Shown here in pieces: positions 16,710 through 24,707 of a stretch of 40,533 nt of DNA. The notes beneath the pieces were generated by a model. It saw only the letters and a list, made by a program, of their open reading frames with translations. It had not been told where the DNA came from and ran no database searches. A program made the translations under genes and the position numbers. The first letter of the stretch is position 1; each line of letters begins with the position of its first letter. Origin of the DNA: an uncultured Draconibacterium sp. (GTDB lineage Bacteria; Bacteroidota; Bacteroidia; Bacteroidales; Prolixibacteraceae). The stretch spans positions 1 through 40,533 of the forward strand of contig CANLMQ010000047.1 of assembly GCA_947492175.1 (NCBI GenBank), written 5' to 3'.

Positions 16710-18482
16710 GTGCCAATACAACAAACATTCAGAAGAAAAATATTCTATTATTTTATAGCTGTATTTCTTTTGTTTACAGTGGCTATTCTACTGTTTCAAT
16801 TACAGCGCGAAAAGAATTATAAAACCGGTCAGCTTGAAAATACTTTGGAAAATGTAACCGAAGTAACTCATAACTACATTGAGCATTATAATCTGTTGCA
16901 AACTAATAATTTCAGAAGGGCTGATACCCTGAGATACCTGGTTCCGCAGCAAAATATCCGGATTACTGTTGTTGATAAAAAGGGTGTGGTTTTATACGAT
17001 AGTTTTGTGTTTGACTATAAACAAATGGAAAATCATTTTGAACGTCCGGAAATTCAGAAAGCACTATTTTCTGAGAAAGGTTCAAATATCAGGCATTCGG
17101 AAACCACCAACCAGGATTTCTATTATTATGCCAGAAACTACGACAATTACTTTGTGCGAACCGCAATGGTTTACAATGTTGATGTAGCCAATTTTCTAAA
17201 AGCAGAGCGCTTATTTATATTCTTTATAATCGCAATTTTTGTGGTAATCTGGTTAGTAATCAATGAGCTTACAAAACGGCTTTCGATTTCGATTACCAAG
17301 CTAAAAGATTTTGCCATAAAGGCAGGCCGAAATGAGGCAATTACAGAGCAAGAGGGCGAATTCCCGGATAATGAGCTGGGTGAAATTGGCGTTCAAATTG
17401 TAAAAATTTACAACAAACTAAGGGCAGCTAAAGAGAATGTTGCGCAGGAGAAAGATCGCCTGGCAAACCATATGAACATTCTGAATGAAGGAATTGGTTT
17501 TTTTAAGCCAAATAAGGATAAAATGATGGCTAATAGTCATTTTGTCCAATATGTCAGTATCATTTCAGACACCTCAACTATTTCGGCCGAACATATTTTT
17601 AAAATTCCGGAATTTGATCAAATTAATAAGTTTTTAAAGGAGTATCAGAATTCCGAGATAGAGTTTCAGGCAAATGAACTTCCGCAAACTGAATACACAA
17701 TTAATAAAAATGAGCGCTATTTTAAGGTACTGTGTATTGTTTTTGCCGATAAAAGTTTCGAAATACTGATTACCGACATAACCCGTCCGGAAAAAAGACG
17801 CTTGTTAAAACAACAGCTGACATCGAACATCGCACATGAATTAAAAACGCCGCTCGCTTCGATTAAAGGATATATCGAAACCCTTCAGAATAATCCGGGA
17901 ATTGATGCTAAAAAACAGAAGTATTTTATCGATCGGGCAAGCGCGCAGGCTGAAAGATTAAACCTGTTACTCAACGATATTTCTTTATTGAATAATATTG
18001 AAGATGCAGGTGAGCTTTTCGAAATTAAGCAGGTAAACATTAAAAGCTTAGTGGCAGATGTTATTGAGAATCTTGAGAGCCGGTTAGCAACAAAAAATAT
18101 TAAGTGCAGGCTTAATATCGACAACGAGGTAGTTGTAAGTGGTAACGATTCATTGTTGGCTTCAGTATTTCAAAATTTGATTGAAAATTCAGTAAATTAT
18201 GCCGGCGAGAATATAAAAATTGAAATAAAAAATTACCTGGAAGACAAAAAATTCCATTATTTCAGTTATTCCGATACAGGAGTGGGTATCCCTGAAGAAC
18301 ATCTGCATCGTATTTTCGAACGTTTTTACCGGGTCGATTCGGGCCGAACACGCGAAATGGGCGGAACAGGTTTGGGCCTATCTATTGTAAAAAATGCAAT
18401 TCAGTTACACAAAGGCGAAATTTCCGCACGAAACAAAGCCGATGGCGGGATTGAGTTTCTGTTTACCCTGGCAAAAAAATAA
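16710..18482 (+). CDS. phoR: sensor histidine kinase PhoR
   Basis: The 590-residue protein has TM1 at about residues 11-29, an extracytoplasmic domain to about 165, TM2 at about 168-187 and a HAMP-like/PAS region. HisKA carries Asn-Ile-Ala-His-Glu-Leu-Lys-Thr-Pro (His376), and the ATPase domain shows Asp-Thr-Gly-Val-Gly-Ile and Gly-Gly-Thr-Gly-Leu-Gly-Leu. The start is GTG. An in-frame stop at 16695-16697 and the absence of an ATG before TM1 leave no better choice. This is the classic Bacteroidota PhoR layout, with a large periplasmic loop absent from E. coli PhoR. It lies 28 nt after phoB and its terminator closes the pst operon. Confidence 0.9.
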   Translation: MPIQQTFRRKIFYYFIAVFLLFTVAILLFQLQREKNYKTGQLENTLENVTEVTHNYIEHYNLLQTNNFRRADTLRYLVPQQNIRITVVDKKGVVLYDSFVFDYKQMENHFERPEIQKALFSEKGSNIRHSETTNQDFYYYARNYDNYFVRTAMVYNVDVANFLKAERLFIFFIIAIFVVIWLVINELTKRLSISITKLKDFAIKAGRNEAITEQEGEFPDNELGEIGVQIVKIYNKLRAAKENVAQEKDRLANHMNILNEGIGFFKPNKDKMMANSHFVQYVSIISDTSTISAEHIFKIPEFDQINKFLKEYQNSEIEFQANELPQTEYTINKNERYFKVLCIVFADKSFEILITDITRPEKRRLLKQQLTSNIAHELKTPLASIKGYIETLQNNPGIDAKKQKYFIDRASAQAERLNLLLNDISLLNNIEDAGELFEIKQVNIKSLVADVIENLESRLATKNIKCRLNIDNEVVVSGNDSLLASVFQNLIENSVNYAGENIKIEIKNYLEDKKFHYFSYSDTGVGIPEEHLHRIFERFYRVDSGRTREMGGTGLGLSIVKNAIQLHKGEISARNKADGGIEFLFTLAKK

Positions 18483-18511
18483 TACTTGTAATAAGTTTTT
18501 AGTAATTCTGA

Positions 18512-18541
18512 AGCCTTTGATTTCTTATCAAAGGCTTTTTT
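18512..18541 (+). terminator. intrinsic terminator of the pst-phoU-phoBR operon
   Basis: AGCCTTTGAT and ATCAAAGGCT form a perfect 10-bp stem with a 5-nt loop, followed by a T run. Confidence 0.93.
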
Positions 18542-18615
18542 GTTTTCAATCCTCTCTGTTTGGCTTCATATCTACACGAATCCTGTTTTTGATCATTACA
18601 AATCGATTAAACGAA

Positions 18616-18673
18616 TGTAATTCAAGTTTAAATATCCTGTAACTCTCCTGTAATATTTAAGGACTTGCTTTGC
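18616..18673 (+). promoter_or_regulatory. candidate Pho operator/promoter of the lipoprotein-receptor pair
   Basis: TGTAAT (18616), degenerate TTTAAA (18627), TGTAAC (18638) and TGTAAT (18649) lie on one 11-bp register. TTGCTTTGC follows with TTTGC at 18669, again exactly 20 nt after the start of the last repeat. The -7 resemblance is TTgcTTTG against TAnnTTTG. Confidence 0.7.
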
Positions 18674-18730
18674 CGACGTAAGTTTAATAAGTGAGTAAAC
18701 ATTATTATTTAAAGTATTAATATTTTCGTT

Positions 18731-20209
18731 ATGAAAAAATCAAGATTAGTAGTAGTAATGGCCCTGTTATTTGGAGCCGTTGTATTCAATTCATGTTCCA
18801 AGGATACAGAAACTCCGGATGCGCCGGCAATTGCTGTCCCTTCAGGAACTGTCGATGTTGAAGCAGAAGGATCTGTTGATGTAACTTTTTCTGTAACTAT
18901 TCCCGGAGGATATTCTACATCAAGTGTAACAGCACAGGGTGGTACAGCTACAATTTCGAGTACCCCGGCAAGTGGTGCACTTTCAGGAGATATTGTAGTT
19001 GCTTTTACTGCCGGTACAACCGGAGGTGCAGCTTCAGTAGTATTAACAGTAGGTGATGCAAACCTTAAATCGGACATTGCAACTGCTGTATTAGAAGTAG
19101 CCGAAGAGGTAAAAGTAATTAATGTATCAAGCAATATTACAGAAAATACAACCTGGGAAACAGGCAAAACTTATATTCTGAAAAGCAGAATTGCTGTTGA
19201 AGCCGGAGCAACTTTAACTATTGAACCCGGAGTTGTTGTAAAAGGAGAAGCAGGAACGGGCGCAAATGCAACTGCATTACTTATTGCCCGCGATGCAAAA
19301 ATTATGGCTGAAGGAACCGAAACTTCGCCAATTATTTTCACTTCTGTTGCCGACAATATAGAGCCAGGAGAGGTGAAAAGTCCAAACTTAGATCCAACAC
19401 TGAATGGATTGTGGGGTGGAGTTATTGTTTTAGGTAATGCTAAAATTTCTGCAAAAGGAAACGTTGAGTCTTTCCAAATTGAAGGAATTCCAAGTTCGGA
19501 CCAAAATGGTTTGTATGGTGGATCTGACGATGCTGATAACTCAGGAGTTATAAAATATGTTTCAATCCGGCATGGTGGAGCTAACATAGGTGAAGGAAAC
19601 GAAATAAACGGCCTTACCTTAGGTGGAGTTGGTTCAGGTACTGTAATTGAAAACGTAGAGATTGTTTCAAATCAGGATGATGGAATTGAATGGTTTGGAG
19701 GAACGGTATCGGTTAAAAATGCAATTGTTTGGAATACCGGCGACGATGCTGTTGATACCGACCAGTCGTGGGCAGGAACAATCGACAATGTTGTGGTAAT
19801 AAATCCCGGCGACGAGTGTTTCGAATTAGACGGACCGGAAGGAAGCTATCAGAGTGCAGGCCACACAATTAAAAATGCAACAGTATTTGTGAAAGATGCA
19901 AGTGGGTTGATCGACTTTGATGACAACACCGATGTAAAAATGATGAATATCTATTTTACCGGCCTGACTTATTCTGACGATAATAAACAAGATGTTGAGG
20001 GCTACGCAGGTTACGCTGCTAATACAAATGGCTTTGCTTCATCTTCTTTCGAGGTAACATTACCCGACGGAGTTGCTGTAAGCGATGTATTTGTAGGTGG
20101 AGCTGATGCAATAACAACCAGTGTTGTTGCCGGGGCGGCAACTGTTGGAGCCGATTTAACAAAATTTGCAAATTGGTCGTGGGCTGCTGTGGCCGGAGAG
20201 TTGCAATAA
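18731..20209 (+). CDS. Pho-regulated (inferred) beta-helix surface lipoprotein
   Basis: The 492-residue protein has a lipoprotein signal with Phe-Asn-Ser-Cys (Cys22) followed by Ser-Lys-Asp, fitting outer-membrane export in this phylum. Residues 35-125 are Ser/Thr/Gly/Val-rich and Ig-like. From about 130 the sequence is a right-handed parallel beta-helix: Thr-Leu-Thr-Ile-Glu-Pro-Gly-Val-Val-Val-Lys-Gly, then repeated short turns with Gly-Gly and Asn-Val-Glu-Ile. Asp-rich stretches (Ser-Asp-Asp-Ala-Asp-Asn-Ser; Asn-Gln-Asp-Asp-Gly-Ile) could bind calcium. No catalytic motif is certain. It sits in front of a TonB-dependent receptor, as a substrate-binding partner would, and behind a Pho-type repeat promoter. 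A role in binding phosphate-containing polymers at the cell surface is inference. Confidence 0.8.
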   Translation: MKKSRLVVVMALLFGAVVFNSCSKDTETPDAPAIAVPSGTVDVEAEGSVDVTFSVTIPGGYSTSSVTAQGGTATISSTPASGALSGDIVVAFTAGTTGGAASVVLTVGDANLKSDIATAVLEVAEEVKVINVSSNITENTTWETGKTYILKSRIAVEAGATLTIEPGVVVKGEAGTGANATALLIARDAKIMAEGTETSPIIFTSVADNIEPGEVKSPNLDPTLNGLWGGVIVLGNAKISAKGNVESFQIEGIPSSDQNGLYGGSDDADNSGVIKYVSIRHGGANIGEGNEINGLTLGGVGSGTVIENVEIVSNQDDGIEWFGGTVSVKNAIVWNTGDDAVDTDQSWAGTIDNVVVINPGDECFELDGPEGSYQSAGHTIKNATVFVKDASGLIDFDDNTDVKMMNIYFTGLTYSDDNKQDVEGYAGYAANTNGFASSSFEVTLPDGVAVSDVFVGGADAITTSVVAGAATVGADLTKFANWSWAAVAGELQ

Positions 20210-20243
20210 ACAGATAATCATTTCAGATAATCTCATAAAGTTG

Positions 20244-20461
20244 AGAGGCTGTTCAAAGATAAACCTTGATCCAGTGTCAAGTCATGTGTGAAATTACGGG
20301 TAAGTCGCCGTTGCTCTTTGAATTTTCCGATAGTAGAAAAAGTAAGCATAGCAGTAGCTACGTGAGTCTTTTTATAATGAGAAAAAACAAAAAGAAACAA
20401 GACTTGGCTTGAAAGAGCACGCTTGACTTGACACTAAGAGAGGATGCTTTGAACAGCCTCT
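20244..20461. repeat. 218-bp long inverted-repeat (MITE-like) element
   Basis: A perfect 15-bp terminal inverted repeat (AGAGGCTGTTCAAAG at 20244-20258, complement at 20447-20461) encloses a second perfect 12-bp pair (AGTGTCAAGTCA at 20273-20284, complement 20424-20435) and a third 7-bp pair (GCTCTTT at 20313-20319, complement 20412-20418). It has no open reading frame of note. Nested arms with sharp ends look like a non-autonomous mobile element. No clear target-site duplication is visible. As RNA it would fold into one long hairpin between the lipoprotein and receptor genes. Confidence 0.75.
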
Positions 20462-20490
20462 TTAATTGTCTGCAATTTTAATTTAAAACA

Positions 20491-23382
20491 ATGCGAGTAA
20501 CTAAATTTACAATTGTAGCCTGTTTTTTACTGCTTTCAAATATTCTTCTTGCTCAGAAAGGATTTATACGCGGATCTGTATTTGATGGTAAAACAGGCGA
20601 ATTTTTACCGGGGGTGACAGTTTTTGTTGAAGGAACAACTTCGGGTACTATTACCGACCTCGATGGAAAATTTAATTTCAGTATCGATCCCGGAACCTAT
20701 CAACTGAGGATATCATTTATCTCTTACGAAACGCTTCAATTAAATAATATTGTTGTTGAGGCGGATAAACCAACCGTTCTCGAAAATTTAAAACTGGAAG
20801 AAGCAACAATTGAATTGGGCGAAGCCACTGTTGTGGCCAAATACATTCGGAATACGGAGTCGGCAATGCTCTCTATGAAAAATAAGTCGGGAAATGTAAT
20901 GGATGGAATCTCATCGGCCGGATTAAAAAAAATGGCTGATTCCAATGCTGCGGCTTCAATGAAACGGGTAACAGGTGTTTCTGTTCAAGGCGGAAAATAT
21001 GTTTTTGTTCGCGGCCTTGGCGACCGGTACACAAAAACAATTCTGAATGGATTAGATATTCCGGGATTAGATCCGGATAGAAATAGTCTGCAAATGGATA
21101 TTTTCCCAACAAGTATTGTCGATAATTTACTTGTAACAAAATCGTTTAGTGCCGATTTGCCGGCCGATTTTACAGGAGGTGTTATCAACATTAATATAAA
21201 AGATTTTCCCGATTCCCGTAAAGCAAATGTTTCGGCAAGTGCCGGCTACAATGCCAATTCTCATTTCAGAAACGATTTTTTAAGTTATGAAGGTGGGAAA
21301 ACAGACTGGCTGGGATTTGATGACGGTACCCGTGCTATTCCGGCTACTGAGAATATTCCTTTGTTTTCTGAGGTGGTTGGAAATCCGGATAGCGAAAAAG
21401 GGTTACGTTACCAGGAAATACTGCAATCCTTTAATCCCAATATGGCAGCGCAGCAAGCCAATAGTCTGATGGATTACAGTCTTGGATTTTCGATGGGAGA
21501 CCAATTCGATATTGGAAAATACACCTTGGGTTATATTGTTTCTGCTTCATATAAAAACAATACCGATTTTTATAAAGATGCTGAATACGGCAGATATGGC
21601 TTGTCGAGCGATGCCGATGTGTATGAAATGGAAGTTCGGGAATTTCAGTTAGGGAGCTACGGTGTAAAGTCTGTTTTAGCAAGCGGATTGGCAGGTCTGG
21701 CATTAAAGTCGAAACGGGCAAAATACAGGTTGAATTTTCTGCATTTACAAAACGGAGAGTCGCAGGCAGGTATTTTCGACTACCAGAAGTCGAACCTGGG
21801 AACCAGTTTTTCCGGTTTTCAACACAACCTGGAATACAGTCAGCGCGCCTTGACAAATATTCTGCTCGACGGCAAATATTCTGCATTCGAAAATGGCTGG
21901 GATATTATTTGGAAAATAGCTCCGACTTTTTCAAGTATATACGATCCTGATATTCGGTTTACACGCTACGAAGACCGGGACGGAAATTACTCCATTGGCA
22001 CAGAAGTGGGATTTCCGGAAAGAATCTGGAGAGAACTTGATGAAATAAATGTTGCCGGGGTACTTCATATAACCAAAAATTTTAAAGTAAACGATGAGGA
22101 TGCAAAGCTGAAATTTGGCGGCTCATATACATTTAAAGAACGCGATTTTGTCATACATAATTATGCCGTAAATATTCGAAACGTTCCGTTAACGGGCGAT
22201 CCGGATGAAATATTCAGGCCGGAAAATTTATGGCCCTACCAGGGAAATATTGCGTGCGGTACTACATACGAGGCTCCATTTACGCCGGTAAATCCAAATC
22301 AGTTTAATTCCAATATAAATAATGTTGCAGGTTACGTTTCGGTGGAGCTGGTTCCGGTTAAAAATCTGAAGAGTATAATTGGCTTGCGTATCGAAAATTT
22401 TGTACAACACTATACTGGACAGGATCAGCTGGGCTACAATGTTTTAAACGATGAAAAAGTTTTAAATGATCTTGATTTCTTCCCGACATTTAATTTCATT
22501 TACAGTTTAAACGATAAACAAAATCTGCGTTTCTCTTATGCAAAAACAATTGCACGCCCATCGTTTAAAGAGCTTTCTTATTCCGAAATTTTTGACCCGA
22601 TAACAGGCCGAACATTTATTGGCGGGTTGTTTCGCGATGCTGATGACATTGCCGGAATAGAATATTGGGACGGAAACCTTGTGAGTACCAATATTCATAA
22701 CTTCGATCTTCGCTGGGAAATGTTCCCAAGTTCGGGGCAAACTTATTCGGCAAGCTTGTTTTACAAAAGTTTTAGCAATCCAATAGAAATGGTTGAATAT
22801 GCGACACAAACAGGTTCGTACCAGCCCCGAAATGTTGGCGACGGCCGGGTTGTTGGGGCCGAATTGGAAGTACGCCAGAGTTTAAAACCTATTAGTGAGT
22901 GGTTAAAAAACCTGAGTTTCAACTTTAATTTCACGTATACCGATTCGAAAATTAAATTGAGCAAAACGGAGCTGGAATCGCGTGAGAAAAATGCCCGTAC
23001 CGGACAAATAATCGGGAAATCCCGCGATATGGCTGGGCAGGCACCTTATATAATTAATGCCGGATTGGCATATAGCGGCGGTGAAAATGGTTTCTGGAAA
23101 GGTTTAGACGCCGGAGTATATTATAATGTTCAGGGGCCAACACTAGAGTATGTTGGTTTGGTCGATCGGCCCGATGTTTACACTGTGCCTTTTAATAGCC
23201 TTAACTTTAATGCAACCAAAGTATTTGGTTCGGAAAATCGCTTTCAGATAGGATTAAAAGTTGATAATCTTCTGAATGATAAAAAAGAATCAGTTTATCA
23301 GTCGTACAAAGCGACCGATCAGTATTTTATGCGCCTGAGTACGGGAACAACTGTTGAAATTAAACTGGGATATTCTTTTTAA
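20491..23382 (+). CDS. TonB-dependent outer-membrane receptor
   Basis: The 963-residue protein has a signal peptide (about 1-21, Leu-Leu-Ala-Gln). A carboxypeptidase-regulatory-like beta domain follows (about 23-105; Gly-Thr-Ile-Thr-Asp-Leu-Asp-Gly-Lys-Phe), then a plug domain with Val-Arg-Gly-Leu-Gly-Asp-Arg-Tyr and Pro-Ala-Asp-Phe-Thr-Gly-Gly. The barrel ends in Gly-Tyr-Ser-Phe. It is not a SusC-type receptor: the plug motif and the missing SusD neighbour argue against that. It should import a ligand too large for the porin, using TonB energy. The upstream beta-helix lipoprotein is the likely partner and shares its promoter unless the 218-bp element intervenes. Regulation by phosphate is inferred from the shared operator. 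The ligand is unknown. Confidence 0.9.
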   Translation: MRVTKFTIVACFLLLSNILLAQKGFIRGSVFDGKTGEFLPGVTVFVEGTTSGTITDLDGKFNFSIDPGTYQLRISFISYETLQLNNIVVEADKPTVLENLKLEEATIELGEATVVAKYIRNTESAMLSMKNKSGNVMDGISSAGLKKMADSNAAASMKRVTGVSVQGGKYVFVRGLGDRYTKTILNGLDIPGLDPDRNSLQMDIFPTSIVDNLLVTKSFSADLPADFTGGVININIKDFPDSRKANVSASAGYNANSHFRNDFLSYEGGKTDWLGFDDGTRAIPATENIPLFSEVVGNPDSEKGLRYQEILQSFNPNMAAQQANSLMDYSLGFSMGDQFDIGKYTLGYIVSASYKNNTDFYKDAEYGRYGLSSDADVYEMEVREFQLGSYGVKSVLASGLAGLALKSKRAKYRLNFLHLQNGESQAGIFDYQKSNLGTSFSGFQHNLEYSQRALTNILLDGKYSAFENGWDIIWKIAPTFSSIYDPDIRFTRYEDRDGNYSIGTEVGFPERIWRELDEINVAGVLHITKNFKVNDEDAKLKFGGSYTFKERDFVIHNYAVNIRNVPLTGDPDEIFRPENLWPYQGNIACGTTYEAPFTPVNPNQFNSNINNVAGYVSVELVPVKNLKSIIGLRIENFVQHYTGQDQLGYNVLNDEKVLNDLDFFPTFNFIYSLNDKQNLRFSYAKTIARPSFKELSYSEIFDPITGRTFIGGLFRDADDIAGIEYWDGNLVSTNIHNFDLRWEMFPSSGQTYSASLFYKSFSNPIEMVEYATQTGSYQPRNVGDGRVVGAELEVRQSLKPISEWLKNLSFNFNFTYTDSKIKLSKTELESREKNARTGQIIGKSRDMAGQAPYIINAGLAYSGGENGFWKGLDAGVYYNVQGPTLEYVGLVDRPDVYTVPFNSLNFNATKVFGSENRFQIGLKVDNLLNDKKESVYQSYKATDQYFMRLSTGTTVEIKLGYSF

Positions 23383-23502
23383 AGGCGTGGAATTGAAATT
23401 GAATAAAAACAAATTTTTGTAACGAAAGTTACTCGCTTAATGATTGCCTTGGGTATACTAATACACCCTGGGCTTTCTTTAAGTTTTATAAAGCATAATA
23501 GA

Positions 23503-23961
23503 ATGAACAAAATAATATTATTAATAGGAATAGCATTACTGTTGTTTTTGGGTGCCGGTGCTCAAAACCTGAAAGAAATTGATGGTTTGTTTTATAAAGA
23601 AACAAAACTTTATTCAGGTGTAAATACAGTATTTTTCGGGAATGGGCAGATAAAACAGAAGGTGAAAATCAGAGATGGAGAGAAACACGGAAAAACAGCC
23701 ATCTATTTTCAAAACGGGCACATTAACGAAGTTCGCTCATACAAACATAACCTGATGCATGGTAAATGGATCATGTACAACGAGCATGGAATAAAAATAT
23801 CGGTTGCACGGTATAAAAACGGGAAGAAGCACGGGAAATGGATTATCTGGAACGATTACGGCAACCTGTTGTATGAGTTGGAATATGCCGATGGTAACAA
23901 AGCGGGAGTCTGGAAGAAGTACGATGAACAAGGAAATTTAATAAGTGAACGAAAATATTAG
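23503..23961 (+). CDS. secreted MORN/YwqK-repeat protein
   Basis: The 152-residue protein starts at the ATG at 23503. An in-frame ATG at 23440 would add 21 residues before the signal peptide and is unlikely. The signal peptide is residues 1-20 (Gly-Ala-Gly-Ala-Gln). About five MORN-like repeats follow, of the form Gly-Lys-x-His-Gly-Lys-Trp-x-x-Tyr/Trp-x-x-x-Gly (Lys-His-Gly-Lys-Trp-Ile-Ile-Trp is one). Databases often label such proteins YwqK antitoxin, but no toxin gene is adjacent and that name has little meaning here. It lies 120 nt after the receptor gene and before the small CPD protein. Its role is unknown; a periplasmic scaffold or binding function is a guess. Confidence 0.75.
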   Translation: MNKIILLIGIALLLFLGAGAQNLKEIDGLFYKETKLYSGVNTVFFGNGQIKQKVKIRDGEKHGKTAIYFQNGHINEVRSYKHNLMHGKWIMYNEHGIKISVARYKNGKKHGKWIIWNDYGNLLYELEYADGNKAGVWKKYDEQGNLISERKY

Positions 23962-23986
23962 ACGCCTCAGCCGGTTTTAATAAAAT

Positions 23987-24033
23987 TGTAATACTAATGT
24001 AATCACAGAGTAATGGACAGCCTGTAATTTTGC
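23987..24033 (+). promoter_or_regulatory. candidate Pho operator/promoter of the small CPD-domain gene
   Basis: TGTAAT (23987), TGTAAT (23998) and AGTAAT (24009) repeat at exactly 11 bp. The -7 element TAATTTTG is a perfect TAnnTTTG, with TTTGC at 24029, 20 nt after the start of the last repeat. This is the best -7 match of the three related promoters. Confidence 0.72.
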
Positions 24034-24071
24034 AGAAAAGAATTTAATTATTCATCCAAAAAACGACAACA

Positions 24072-24419
24072 ATGAAGAAGGTACTAATAGCAGCATTATT
24101 GATTTTATCAGTAGTTGCTGTAAATGCAAAAGAAAGCGATACAAAAACAAAAACAGTTGATTCTGAGGCAGTAGTTATGCTTTCGGGTTCAATTGCCGAT
24201 GAGTTATCAGGTGAATCGCTGGTAGGTGTTGAAGTAAAAATTGAAGGAACCGATTTGAAAACTTACACCGATTTTGATGGAAATTTTTCATTTAAAAATG
24301 TAAAACCAGGCGAATACAAATTGGTTGCAAATTATATTTCGTACGAAAAAAAATCGGAAGTACTTAAGATTGAAACCAATGAAAACGACATTAAAATAGA
24401 ACTGCAGACTTCCAATTAA
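24072..24419 (+). CDS. small secreted carboxypeptidase-regulatory-like domain protein
   Basis: The 115-residue protein has a signal peptide (about 1-19, cut after Val-Asn-Ala). A single transthyretin-like beta domain follows: Ser-Gly-Ser-Ile-Ala-Asp, Thr-Asp-Phe-Asp-Gly-Asn-Phe-Ser-Phe, Pro-Gly-Glu-Tyr and Ile-Ser-Tyr-Glu. This is the same fold that begins the TonB receptor at 20491, where matching positions read Thr-Asp-Leu-Asp-Gly-Lys-Phe-Asn-Phe, Pro-Gly-Thr-Tyr and Ile-Ser-Tyr-Glu. Here it stands alone. It is a monocistronic unit with its own Pho-type promoter and a terminator. A free domain of this kind could modulate the receptor or bind a surface partner. The function is unknown. Confidence 0.82.
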   Translation: MKKVLIAALLILSVVAVNAKESDTKTKTVDSEAVVMLSGSIADELSGESLVGVEVKIEGTDLKTYTDFDGNFSFKNVKPGEYKLVANYISYEKKSEVLKIETNENDIKIELQTSN

Positions 24420-24451
24420 GAACGGGATTTTGTAGTCACTTAAGATTGAAT

Positions 24452-24478
24452 CCACCTCTGAGAGCAGGGGTGGTTTTC
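24452..24478 (+). terminator. terminator after the small CPD-domain gene
   Basis: CCACCTCTG pairs with CAGGGGTGG (wobble in the middle) across a 4-nt loop, then TTTT. Confidence 0.75.
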
Positions 24479-24546
24479 GATTGAAGTTTAAAAGTTCAGT
24501 AAAAGATTACATTTAAGGCAAAGAACATTCGCAGAATCATAGAAAA

Positions 24547-24576
24547 AACCATCTCATTATTTTGAGGTGGTTTTTT
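24547..24576 (+). terminator. second terminator-like hairpin
   Basis: AACCATCTCA pairs with TGAGGTGGTT (one G-T pair), followed by T's and preceded by A's, so it could act in either direction. The remainder of the 24420-24707 gap holds only a 12-bp direct repeat, GCATTTTGTAAA, at 24658 and 24672. Confidence 0.75.
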
Positions 24577-24707
24577 GTTTTTGCTTACAGCATGTCTTCT
24601 CTGCAAAGAATATCTATGTTTATACATTGTGAATTGGTAAAAACTGATTAAAATTTCGCATTTTGTAAATTGCATTTTGTAAAATCGCAAACACAAAATT
24701 TATTAGT

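Noticed and set aside
21431..21886. Minus-strand frame of 151 codons inside the TonB receptor gene
   Set aside because: Antisense shadow. The receptor frame is continuous and has plug and barrel motifs throughout.
23503..23961. YwqK-family 'antitoxin' reading suggesting a toxin-antitoxin pair
   Set aside because: There is a signal peptide and no adjacent toxin gene. The family label rests on MORN repeats only.
24658..24683. Two GCATTTTGTAAA copies before lplA as a Pho-type site
   Set aside because: The period is 14, not 11, and no -7 element is in phase. A plain short direct repeat.
24496..24696. Open frame of 66 codons on the minus strand in the gap before lplA
   Set aside because: It overlaps a terminator hairpin and a direct repeat, has no domain character and has a Lys/Arg/Cys-rich random composition.
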